The position numbers and the translations under genes are program-made. 64,000 bases of DNA, taken from contig JAXFOG010000021.1 in NCBI GenBank assembly GCA_034180455.1, forward strand, positions 190,530 through 254,529. Direction: 5' to 3'. Below the pieces are notes generated by a model. The model saw only the letters and a list, made by a program, of their open reading frames with translations, had not been told where the DNA came from and made no database searches. Source of the DNA: JAAZPT01 sp034180455 (GTDB lineage: Bacteria; Bacillota; Clostridia; Christensenellales; Aristaeellaceae). Of the stretch, positions 42,756-50,474 are shown piece by piece. The stretch's first letter is position 1. Every line of letters begins with the position of its first letter.

Positions 42756-43406
42756 ATGACAAAAATTGCGTTTATTGACTTTGACGGCACAGCAAGGCGT
42801 GGCGACTCCATTGTAGACTATATAAAGTATCTCTTAAAGCAAAAGAAAATAAGCACTTGGGACGCCCTTTACGCTGCATTTATGGGCATGCTATATTTTT
42901 TCCGTATTAGAGATGAAAAATTTGTTAAGGAAAAATCCTTGCGCTTCCTTAGTCGCTTTAGCGAGGAAGAAATAAATAAATTTAGTCGCGATTTTGTGCG
43001 AGATGTGCTAAAGCATGGCATATTTCCCGAGATGCACGAGCTTGTGGATGAGTTGCATGATGAGGGCTACAAGGTAGTTATAATCTCTGCAAGCCCTGAT
43101 GTATATATGCGCTATATCAACGATATTTTGCTGGCAGATGATGTAATTAGCACCAAATTCAACATTAAAGACTGCAGAATATATGGCAGAAATTGCAAGG
43201 GTGATGAAAAGGTGTTTATGATAAAATCATACCTACACAATAATTACCCCGACTGCGAGCTTGCCAACTGCGCAGGCTATGGCGACAGTCGTAGCGATAT
43301 TCCCATGCTTAATATCATGGGCAAAAAATGCTTTGTAAATAATTACAGACTATATAACGAGTTTGTGCATACCAAAGAGTACGATTTAAAATATTGGCTG
43401 AACTAA
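42756..43406 (+). CDS. HAD superfamily IB phosphatase
   Basis: 216 residues with the HAD motifs in order: nucleophile D8 and D10 (FIDFDGTARRGDS), VVIISASPDVYMRYI (motif II Ser), a motif III Lys in the NCKGDEKVFMI region, and GYGDSRSDIPML (motif IV Asp pair). The alpha-helical cap of about 70 residues matches subfamily IB, which includes phosphoserine phosphatase-like proteins. It hydrolyses a small phosphomonoester; substrate uncertain. ATG 42756 has AGAAAGG upstream. Confidence 0.85.
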   Translation: MTKIAFIDFDGTARRGDSIVDYIKYLLKQKKISTWDALYAAFMGMLYFFRIRDEKFVKEKSLRFLSRFSEEEINKFSRDFVRDVLKHGIFPEMHELVDELHDEGYKVVIISASPDVYMRYINDILLADDVISTKFNIKDCRIYGRNCKGDEKVFMIKSYLHNNYPDCELANCAGYGDSRSDIPMLNIMGKKCFVNNYRLYNEFVHTKEYDLKYWLN

Positions 43407-43422
43407 GATTGTTAATTTTTTC

Positions 43423-43450
43423 TTGATTTTGTTCAAAAAATCTGTATAAT
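43423..43450 (+). promoter_or_regulatory. Sigma-A promoter of surface protein 1
   Basis: TTGATT (43423-43428), 16-base spacer, TATAAT (43445-43450), about 29 bases before the ATG at 43479, with GGGAG as ribosome site. Confidence 0.7.
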
Positions 43451-43478
43451 TATTTATTATTTTATCAGGGAGTTAATA

Positions 43479-45122
43479 ATGAAAAGAATAAAATTTATTT
43501 CTTTACTTCTTTTACTAGCACTTATGTTTAATATGCCTGTTGTAAACGCAGGTGGTAGCGGTGGCAGTATTGGTGGTGGTGACAATTTTCCAATTAAAAA
43601 TATTATGCACAATGTTTATAATATTACTGGGCAAACATGGTACACCAAGCTTATAGACCTTAGTGGATATAAGGGCAAGAATGTAAGTGGCACACTGGAG
43701 TTTGAGCTAGTGCCAGATACCTCTGCATCTGGGTCATATACTTACCCCTTAGATTATCTTGATAGCGAAGGGATGACCCAAACAGTTAATGTTACAGCAA
43801 TAACACATCCAGGATTTCAAACATTTAAATATGAAGTTCCATTTAGCTCCGACGATTTTGTTGATCCCGAATTCAATAGACTTTGCAACGATGTAAGGAG
43901 CGATTTTGGTATAATATATACCGACTCACAAGACGGCACAGTAAATACTTATGATAGGAACCCACCTATTAAGCCAGGAAATTTCAATAGCGCAAACGAT
44001 AGTTGGATAAAGCCAAATGCTCCAAATAACTTTGGCTACTACAACGAAGTAAATATGCGTAACTACATAAAACTTTTTAACCATGCTTTTATGCATGAGT
44101 GGGGCACTGCAACAGAAATGCCTCGTATGATATCTAATCCTGGCGAAGTTCCAAAATATTCCGACGACATGGTTATATATCACTCTGCCAAGTTTTCAAG
44201 ATCTCAGTTTAAAACCGATGAAGAATATAATCGCATTTTGAAAATAATGAACGATCATAACTTATGGGTAAATTGGGACAACGATCCCGAAAAGCATGTT
44301 ACTGGCTGGGAATGTTTCCGCAATTTGAGAAATCATGAAATGCATTCCTCATATATAACTGATCCAGATAAGGCCATTAGAGAGTCTAGAAGAAATCTGC
44401 TATCAGGTTTCAATACTAAAAAATTTAGCTTGTTTGACTATTCCTATAAAAAGGGTTCTTCATCTGGCGCCGATCTTAAGTGTATCACAAGGCCAATAGC
44501 TATAAGCAAAAAATACGATGCTAGCGGTAATATAGTTGCCATAGAAAAACCATTGCTTCCGTCTATGGCTCAAATGGCTTTTGAGAGAATGAATTCATAC
44601 GGAGCCTTTAATATGCTTATGCAACAACCCGGCGGGCCACCAATAATAGATGGGCGTGATATTGATGTGGAATATCATGTGTTCAGATATATTCTTAAAG
44701 AAAAGCCATCTAAAGGCATAAATCTTCAAATTTCTGATGATGAAATAATCGTTGATTTTATATTCCACTCAAAGAATCCAATGGGCTTTGCCTCTACACA
44801 GCCAATATTCTATGTAAATATCTATAAGGATAGAGCTACTGCAAACGCATATAGATATAGATTCCCAAAAAGATATGGATTGCTAAGAAATAAAAATAAT
44901 TCCATAGCATACGATTTTTTTAGGTACACCAGCATGGAATTCTGCCATGAGATAACAGATAACGTAAGAATAAAAAATAAATATATACCCACCATCACCC
45001 CAACACCAAAGTCCACACCACAAACAGGCGACTCCGAGAATGTATGGGTATATGCAGCGCTGCTTATGCTTAGCGTGGCTACAGCCGTATTTATAAGCAA
45101 GAAAAAATACTCAAACAAATAA
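43479..45122 (+). CDS. Sortase-type surface protein, first of tandem pair
   Basis: 547 residues. Signal peptide MKRIKFISLLLLLALMFN ending before a Gly/Ser-rich stretch (GGSGGSIGGG). The long, tyrosine- and aspartate-rich middle (NITGQTWYTKLIDLSGYKGK, WECFRNLRNHEMHSSYI) resembles no domain I recognise. The C-terminus is a wall-sorting signal: TPQTGDSENVWVYAAL, hydrophobic helix, then KKKYSNK. It lacks the Leu of LPXTG. Its tandem neighbour shares most of the sequence, indicating recent duplication. Probably a wall-anchored adhesin or binding protein (inference). Confidence 0.85.
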   Translation: MKRIKFISLLLLLALMFNMPVVNAGGSGGSIGGGDNFPIKNIMHNVYNITGQTWYTKLIDLSGYKGKNVSGTLEFELVPDTSASGSYTYPLDYLDSEGMTQTVNVTAITHPGFQTFKYEVPFSSDDFVDPEFNRLCNDVRSDFGIIYTDSQDGTVNTYDRNPPIKPGNFNSANDSWIKPNAPNNFGYYNEVNMRNYIKLFNHAFMHEWGTATEMPRMISNPGEVPKYSDDMVIYHSAKFSRSQFKTDEEYNRILKIMNDHNLWVNWDNDPEKHVTGWECFRNLRNHEMHSSYITDPDKAIRESRRNLLSGFNTKKFSLFDYSYKKGSSSGADLKCITRPIAISKKYDASGNIVAIEKPLLPSMAQMAFERMNSYGAFNMLMQQPGGPPIIDGRDIDVEYHVFRYILKEKPSKGINLQISDDEIIVDFIFHSKNPMGFASTQPIFYVNIYKDRATANAYRYRFPKRYGLLRNKNNSIAYDFFRYTSMEFCHEITDNVRIKNKYIPTITPTPKSTPQTGDSENVWVYAALLMLSVATAVFISKKKYSNK

Positions 45123-45127
45123 TACTT

Positions 45128-45150
45128 GAGCTCCAAATGGAGCTCTTTTT
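45128..45150 (+). terminator. Terminator of surface protein 1
   Basis: 7-bp stem GAGCTCC / GGAGCTC with loop AAAT and TTTTT at 45146-45150, five bases after the stop. Each surface protein therefore has its own promoter and terminator. Confidence 0.85.
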
Positions 45151-45194
45151 ATTATAAAATATTAACGATTTTGAACAAAATTTTAACATTTCTC

Positions 45195-45222
45195 TTGAAA
45201 AATTCACATAAAGATATATAAT
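45195..45222 (+). promoter_or_regulatory. Sigma-A promoter of surface protein 2
   Basis: TTGAAA (45195-45200), 16-base spacer, TATAAT (45217-45222), 31 bases before the ATG at 45253, with AAGGAG as ribosome site. Confidence 0.75.
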
Positions 45223-45252
45223 TATACTGCATAAATTTTTAAGGAGCTTAAA

Positions 45253-46944
45253 ATGCAGCGGATAAAATTTATTTCTTTACTTCTTTTGCTAGTACTTATA
45301 TTTGATATGCCTGTTGTAAACGCAGGTAGCAGTGGTGGTAGTGGTAGTGGCTATGTTTCAAGTAGGGATATTACTAAAAATGTTTATAATATAACTGGGC
45401 AAACATGGTACACCAAGCTTATAGATCTTACTGGATATAAGGGCAAAGATGTAAGTGGCACACTGCAATTTGAGCTAGTGCCAGATAAAACTGCATCTGG
45501 AACAGAAGAATATACCCTTGATTATGAAGATTTTAGAGGCAATACTAGAACTGTTAAGGTTACAGCAATAACACATCCAGGATTTGAAACATTTAAATAT
45601 GAAGTTCCCTTTAGCTCCGACGATTTTGTTGATCCTGAATTTAATAGACTTTGCAGAGATGTAAAGAGCGATTTTGGAATAATATATACCGACTCACAAG
45701 ACGGTGTAGTAGATAGCAATGGAGCTCCTATTAAGCCAGGAAACTTCAACAGCGCAAATGATAGTTGGATAAAGCCACATTCTCGCAATAACTTTGGCTA
45801 CTACAACGAAGCAAATCTGCGTAACTACATAAAGCTTTTCAACCATGCCTTTATGCATGAGTGGGGCACTGCAACAGAAATGCCTCGTATAATATCCAAT
45901 CCTGGCGAAAATCCAAAACCATCCGACGACATGGTTATATATCACTCCGCCAAGTTTTCAAGATCTCAGTTTAAAACCGAAGAAGAATATAATCGCGTTT
46001 TGAATATAATGAACAACCATAACTTATGGGTAACTTGGGCAAACGATCCCGAAAAGCATGTTGCTGCTTGGGAATGCTTTCGCAATTTGCCACGTAGGGA
46101 AATGGATTATTCATATATAGCTGAACCAGATAAGGCTATTAGAGAGTCTAGAAGAAATCTTCTATCAGGTGATGTATCTTTCCGTAATGGCACATTTAGC
46201 TTGTTTGACTATTCCTATAAAAAGGGTGCTCAATTTGGCGCTGACCTTGTAGCTATCACAAGACCAATAGCTATTAGCAAAAAATACGACGCTAGTGGTA
46301 ATATAGTTGCCATAGAAAAACCTTTGCTTCCATCTGTGGCTCAAATGGCTTTCGAGAGTATGAATTCATACGGAGCCTATCAAATGCTTATTAATCCACA
46401 GCCACAACCTCCAGTGATGGTTGCTGCTGGCTCGCCCCCAGTAGTCGTTGATGATGATGATTTTCCAGAAATGAATTTTGATGTAGAATACCATATTTTT
46501 AGATATATTCTTAGAGAAAAGCCATCTAAAGGCATAGCTCTTCAAATTCCAAAAGATGAGATTATTGTAGATTTTGTATTCCACAAAAAGAATCCATTGA
46601 TGTTTATGCAACCAATATGCTATGTAAATATCTATAAAGATAGAGCCTCAGCTGATGCATATAGATATAGATTCCCAAAGAGATATAAAAAGATATTCAA
46701 TAATGATGACGGCTCTACAAAATTTGAATATTCAAGATATACCAGCATGGAATTCTGCCATGAGATTACAGATAGCGTGCAGGTGAAAAATAAATATATA
46801 CCCACCATCACCCCTACGCCTACCACGCCACAGAGCTACCCACACACTGGCGACTCCGAGAATGTATGGGTATATGGAGCGCTACTTGCACTTAGCATAA
46901 CTACGGCTGTGTTCATAAGAAAGAAAAGATATTCTAATAAATAA
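45253..46944 (+). CDS. Sortase-type surface protein, second of tandem pair
   Basis: 563 residues, highly similar to the preceding gene along its whole length: signal peptide MQRIKFISLLLLLVLIFD, the NITGQTWYTKLIDLTGYKGK block, and a C-terminal YPHTGDSENVWVYGAL with hydrophobic segment and RKKRYSNK. Relative to copy 1 it carries an inserted Pro/Val/Asp-rich loop (PPVMVAAGSPPVVVDDDDFP) and many substitutions around residue 400. The sorting motif again lacks Leu. The two may be antigenic or binding variants (inference). No sortase gene is in the window. Confidence 0.85.
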   Translation: MQRIKFISLLLLLVLIFDMPVVNAGSSGGSGSGYVSSRDITKNVYNITGQTWYTKLIDLTGYKGKDVSGTLQFELVPDKTASGTEEYTLDYEDFRGNTRTVKVTAITHPGFETFKYEVPFSSDDFVDPEFNRLCRDVKSDFGIIYTDSQDGVVDSNGAPIKPGNFNSANDSWIKPHSRNNFGYYNEANLRNYIKLFNHAFMHEWGTATEMPRIISNPGENPKPSDDMVIYHSAKFSRSQFKTEEEYNRVLNIMNNHNLWVTWANDPEKHVAAWECFRNLPRREMDYSYIAEPDKAIRESRRNLLSGDVSFRNGTFSLFDYSYKKGAQFGADLVAITRPIAISKKYDASGNIVAIEKPLLPSVAQMAFESMNSYGAYQMLINPQPQPPVMVAAGSPPVVVDDDDFPEMNFDVEYHIFRYILREKPSKGIALQIPKDEIIVDFVFHKKNPLMFMQPICYVNIYKDRASADAYRYRFPKRYKKIFNNDDGSTKFEYSRYTSMEFCHEITDSVQVKNKYIPTITPTPTTPQSYPHTGDSENVWVYGALLALSITTAVFIRKKRYSNK

Positions 46945-46987
46945 AATACCGAGCGTAAGAGCGTGTGGTCATAAGACAGTTTCATTC

Positions 46988-47014
46988 CCCGGCAGTAATG
47001 TCTGCCGGGAATTT
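46988..47014 (+). terminator. Terminator of surface protein 2
   Basis: 8-bp stem CCCGGCAG / CTGCCGGG with loop TAATGT, followed by AATTTTATT. Confidence 0.75.
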
Positions 47015-47104
47015 TATTGCACATATTAAAGAAACATTATAGAATTAAACAAAGCAATAAATTGGAATGATAAAATGTGTAAGGTATAAGGTGTAAGGTA
47101 TAAT

Positions 47105-47348
47105 ATGCCATCAATTCAGTTAAAGGCGATGACGCGAAAACTATGTCACGAGCTGTACAAGCATTGGACTAATGATGCGTCTATCTATATGGATATGCAC
47201 CTGTTTCAGCCCTATATTTATGACGAAGCTGCGGTCAACGCAGATACCATAAGAAAAAAACACTCGGAGTCAGTATGTGCTGGAGAAGGTAGAATTTTGC
47301 TTTGTCGGAGAAGATGAAACATTCAAATATTACCGTATTGAGCAGTAA
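47105..47348 (+). pseudogene. GNAT acetyltransferase remnant
   Basis: The first about 45 codons (MPSIQLKAMTRKLCHELYK, MDMHLFQPYIYDEAAVN) match the start of a GNAT N-acetyltransferase. The central part is missing: the frame jumps at VNADTIRKK to a C-terminal piece that continues in another frame as NTRSQYVLEKVEF and FVGEDETFKYYRIEQ to the TAA at 47346-47348. So it has an internal deletion plus frameshift. The same C-terminal piece recurs at 52911-52997 beside another copy of the repeat described below. Non-functional. Confidence 0.75.
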
Positions 47349-47355
47349 ACTCCAA

Positions 47356-47567
47356 TTTGCCGAACTGATAAAGGGCAAACTTTTATATATTTTTCAATGT
47401 ACCACGCGTGTATTCCTTGCCTCTCCCTTTGGGAGAGGTGCCCGAGCGTAGCGAGGACGGATTTGCCGAACTGATAAAGGGCAAACTGTTATATATTTTT
47501 CAATGTACCGCACGTGTATTCCGTGCCTCTCCCGTGGGGAGAGGTGTCCGAGCATAGCGAGGACGGA
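47356..47567. repeat. Tandem 106-bp duplication of the element's left end and flank
   Basis: The block beginning TTTGCCGAACTGATAAAGGG starts at 47356 and again at 47462 (106 bases). Each copy runs through CGTGTATTCC(T/G)TGCCTCTCCC to GCGAGGACGGA. The first is a solo left end (47419-47461); the second leads into the complete element. Confidence 0.8.
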
Positions 47568-47981
47568 GAGGGTAAACAATGACCATACCAAAAGACAACA
47601 CCCAATTAGAGAATGCCAGACGGCTTCGCAGGGATATGACACCCCACGAACGTAAACTCTGGTATCTTTTTCTACGCAAATATCCAGTAAAAATTTACAA
47701 ACAGAGGATTATCGGCAGATTCATCGTGGACTTTTACTGCGCTTCAGCCAGACTGGTAATTGAATTGGATGGCTCTCAACATTATGAACCCCAGGGGCTT
47801 GCTTATGATGCTGAGCGTTCTCAATTCTTGATGTCTCTTGGATTGGAGATTTTGCGATTCTCCAACCGGGATATCGACAGGGATTTCCGTAATGTGTGTG
47901 CACAAATTGATCTTATCATTCGAAAAAGGCTGCAAGACCCTCTCAGTCACCTTCGGTGACAGCTTTCCCAAAGGGAGAGCT
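47525..47981 (+). mobile_element. Palindrome-ended repeat element encoding a DUF559 nuclease
   Basis: 457 bp bounded by inverted ends: left GCCTCTCCC...GGGAGAGG, GAGCATAGCGAGGACGGAGA and GGGT; right ACCCTCTCAGTCACC...CTTTCCCAAAGGGAGAGCT. Each end is itself a hairpin, and left and right ends are imperfect inverted copies of about 45 bases, sharing CTCTCCC..GGGAGAG and GAGAGGGT. One gene fills the interior. Other copies in the window: 60790-60955 (deleted), and solo ends at 47419, 52464, 52728, 52834 and 53068. How it moves is unknown; no transposase is seen. Confidence 0.75.
47579..47959 (+). CDS. DUF559 endonuclease-fold protein inside the repeat element
   Basis: 126 residues, a Vsr/PD-(D/E)xK-type nuclease domain: MTPHERKLWYLFLRKYP, then RFIVDFYCASARLVIELDGS with D51, E62, D64 and H68 in IELDGSQHYE as probable active-site residues, and SLGLEILRFSNRDI. 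The Shine-Dalgarno (GGAGAGGG) lies within the left inverted end, and the last codons (DPLSHLR) are encoded by the right end, so gene and element evolved as a unit. Expected activity is DNA cleavage or nicking, possibly in spread of the element (inference). Confidence 0.82.
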   Translation: MTIPKDNTQLENARRLRRDMTPHERKLWYLFLRKYPVKIYKQRIIGRFIVDFYCASARLVIELDGSQHYEPQGLAYDAERSQFLMSLGLEILRFSNRDIDRDFRNVCAQIDLIIRKRLQDPLSHLR

Positions 47982-48094
47982 AAGGGAATGCACCCCTTTA
48001 TATAGTATGTTGGCATGAGAAATAGAGCGTATCTGTATCGATGCGCTCTATTAACTGTTTTATGAACACCCATCTAATTGCTCGGTATTTTTCT

Positions 48095-48481
48095 TTAGTT
48101 TTCTACCTTATAGGTTTTGATGCCAAATATAAAGTACAGCATGTGCAGCAGCCATACAATTGCCAGAATAATGCATGGTGTGTATATTCCTTTTAAAAAC
48201 ATCACTATAAAGCCACTTGCCATCACAATAGTGGCAGTAATCATAATTCTTATTTTGGCAGCAAGGGTCATTCCTTTGCCCTTTACAAAGGAGTCAATAT
48301 TCTTTTGATATAGCTTTGTGCCTATTATCCATTTGTGCAGTCTTTCAGAGCTCTTTGCAAAACAAATAGTAGATAGCATTAAAAATGGAAAATATGGAAT
48401 CATAGGAACAACAACTCCTATACCTACAAATACTAGGCTTATTAAGCCAACAATAAGCCAAATAAGTCTTTTTATATTCAT
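48095..48481 (-). CDS. YbaN-type (DUF454) membrane protein
   Basis: 128 residues, three hydrophobic helices. RLIWLIVGLISLVFVGIGVV, PMIPYFPFLMLSTICFAKSS and SERLHKWIIGTKLYQKNIDS are the DUF454 hallmarks, followed by KGMTLAAKIRIM. Function of the family is unknown; it is often near heme or iron genes. Start overlaps the upstream gene's stop as ATGA, last in a four-gene operon with an ABC exporter. Confidence 0.88.
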   Translation of the reverse strand: MNIKRLIWLIVGLISLVFVGIGVVVPMIPYFPFLMLSTICFAKSSERLHKWIIGTKLYQKNIDSFVKGKGMTLAAKIRIMITATIVMASGFIVMFLKGIYTPCIILAIVWLLHMLYFIFGIKTYKVEN

Positions 48482-48792
48482 TGCTTTACTCTCCTTATTG
48501 CATGGTTAATGGCTATAATTGGGTGGTATAATATCATCCTTGGCCCAGCAAAACGCATTACCTCGCGAATTTTTTCACGCATATCTGCTTTGTAGCAATT
48601 CACCTTGCAGTTAGAGCAAAATGTCTTGGTGGCCATAAAGGGGCATTTATCCGTTCTTTGCATTGCATATTCATATAGCTTAGCACATTCGGGGCAAAGC
48701 TCTTTTTTGCCATGCTTCTTTTGACAATAAATATGTATCATCAATGAAACTATTTTCTTTTCATTCTCGCGTTTTATTTCTACTTTATTCAT
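48478..48792 (-). CDS. Nitrous-oxide-stimulated promoter (NOSP) family protein
   Basis: 104 residues, cysteine-rich: KIVSLMIHIYCQKKHGKKEL, CPECAKLYEYAMQRTDKCPF, KTFCSNCKVNCYKADMREKI and VMRFAGPRMILYHPIIAINH. This is the pattern of the NOSP family (small, probably metal-binding through its Cys residues) as I recall it. It overlaps the ABC gene upstream (ATGA) and the YbaN-type gene downstream (ATGA). Its function is undefined. Confidence 0.8.
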   Translation of the reverse strand: MNKVEIKRENEKKIVSLMIHIYCQKKHGKKELCPECAKLYEYAMQRTDKCPFMATKTFCSNCKVNCYKADMREKIREVMRFAGPRMILYHPIIAINHAIRRVKQ

Positions 48793-50474
48793 ACTTCTGC
48801 GATTCTGCCATTCTTTACATGATATATACGATCGGCTATCGCCATAGTAGATTCACGATGCGATACTAGTATTATGCTCTTCTTTTGTTTCTGCTCTTTC
48901 AGCGCTTTTAGAATAATTCCCTCATTGATTGAGTCTACATTGCTGGTAGGTTCGTCCAGCAATATCAACTCGCTGCCACGCAAGAACGCTCTTGCAAGGC
49001 CAATTCTCTGCTTTTCGCCTGCAGATAGATTATCACCAAGTGCACCAACTTTTGTTTGGTAACCGTCAGGTAATGTAAGGATAAAGTCATGCACAGACGC
49101 TAGCTTGCAAGCATCTTCAATCTCTTCATTACTTGCATTTGGCTTAGCTATGCGCAGATTTTCTTCAACAGTTTCGTCAAATAAATAGGTAGTCTGGCTT
49201 ACCATGGTTACATTATCCAATAGGCTATCCGTATCCACTTGGTCAATATCTATTCCATTGTAGTTTATCTGTCCACTATCCTTTTGCCAAAAACGCAGCA
49301 GCAGTTTTAACAATGTAGATTTCCCACAGCCAGACTCCCCTACTATGCCTATTATTTCGCCTTTTTTGGCTTGCAAGCATATATCCTTAAGCACTTGCGA
49401 CTCGCCATCGTATGAAAAAGATAGGTCTTTTACTTCAAGATTTTTAAATTCAATGCTTTTTCCGTTATGTACGGGAGCAACTGCCGGTTCCTCTTTCAGC
49501 AATTTAAGCACTCTATCCCCTGAAGCAAAGGTCTGTGTTAGATTGCCAGGTAGTGCAGAAATTGCAATCACAGGGCCAAACGAGCCAAATACTGCCACAA
49601 CTCCTATAATCATTCTGCCCACAGAAAGCATATCCCTTGCCACAAGAATTATACCCACAATAAGTGCCGCAATAATAAATATAGATACACACAGCTCGGT
49701 CGCTGCCATGGCCTTTGTGGTATCGTGCTTTAGTTTTTTTGTTTCAGCAAGCAGTGCATCAGAACGAGCATTTACTTCTTTTTCACGCTCATCGCCAGCG
49801 TTGTTTATCACTATATCCTTTATGCCCTTTATGCTATCCAAAAAATATGCATTAAATGAGGCAAACTCCCTACGATATAGCACACCACTTTCCTTTAGTT
49901 TTGCAGAAGTAAACATTGGTAGTATTATGCCAATAGTTATAAAGCCCAAAATGTCCACAAGTGCTAGCCAAGGACTTGAAAATACCCACACAAATATAGC
50001 CACACAGGCAGATACTATCACTGCTATACATATTGGCGAAATTGTATGTGCATAAAACACTTCCAAGGTTTCTATATCCGATGTAATCATTGCAATTATA
50101 GAGCCTTTTTGCTTGCTCTCAAGTTTTGCAGGGCACAGTCTGCGCAGCGCTGCAAAAATTTTATCACGTAGCAGAGCCAACAAGCGAAAGGCAATATAAT
50201 GATTGCTGTACTGTTCAAAATAGCGCAGAATACCCCTAAATACTCCAAAGCCAATAGCAAGGCCAATTATAAGGTTATATGATAGTGCAATAGTTTCACC
50301 CAGAGCCTTGGCGACTCCCACTGCACCCATAAGGGTAACTCCCATTGCAAAAATAAAGCCTAGTGAGCCATTTATTACAGCAATCACCATAATATATGCA
50401 AGGCTTCCGAGTAGTGTTATAAGGCTTGCCATAATCTTGGCGCCACTTATGCGTATATCCTGTTTTTTAGTCAT
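48789..50474 (-). CDS. ABC exporter half-transporter (CydC-like)
   Basis: 561 residues from ATG 50474, which overlaps the partner's end by eight bases with GAGGTGG upstream; the slightly longer frame lacks support. Six helices are followed by an ABC domain: Walker A GESGCGKSTLLKLLL, signature LSAGEKQRIGLARAFLRGSE, and Walker B ILLDEPTSNVDSINEGI. It forms a heterodimer with the upstream half-transporter. CydDC exports thiols or heme-related compounds; association with NOSP and YbaN genes is suggestive only. Confidence 0.85.
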   Translation of the reverse strand: MTKKQDIRISGAKIMASLITLLGSLAYIMVIAVINGSLGFIFAMGVTLMGAVGVAKALGETIALSYNLIIGLAIGFGVFRGILRYFEQYSNHYIAFRLLALLRDKIFAALRRLCPAKLESKQKGSIIAMITSDIETLEVFYAHTISPICIAVIVSACVAIFVWVFSSPWLALVDILGFITIGIILPMFTSAKLKESGVLYRREFASFNAYFLDSIKGIKDIVINNAGDEREKEVNARSDALLAETKKLKHDTTKAMAATELCVSIFIIAALIVGIILVARDMLSVGRMIIGVVAVFGSFGPVIAISALPGNLTQTFASGDRVLKLLKEEPAVAPVHNGKSIEFKNLEVKDLSFSYDGESQVLKDICLQAKKGEIIGIVGESGCGKSTLLKLLLRFWQKDSGQINYNGIDIDQVDTDSLLDNVTMVSQTTYLFDETVEENLRIAKPNASNEEIEDACKLASVHDFILTLPDGYQTKVGALGDNLSAGEKQRIGLARAFLRGSELILLDEPTSNVDSINEGIILKALKEQKQKKSIILVSHRESTMAIADRIYHVKNGRIAEV

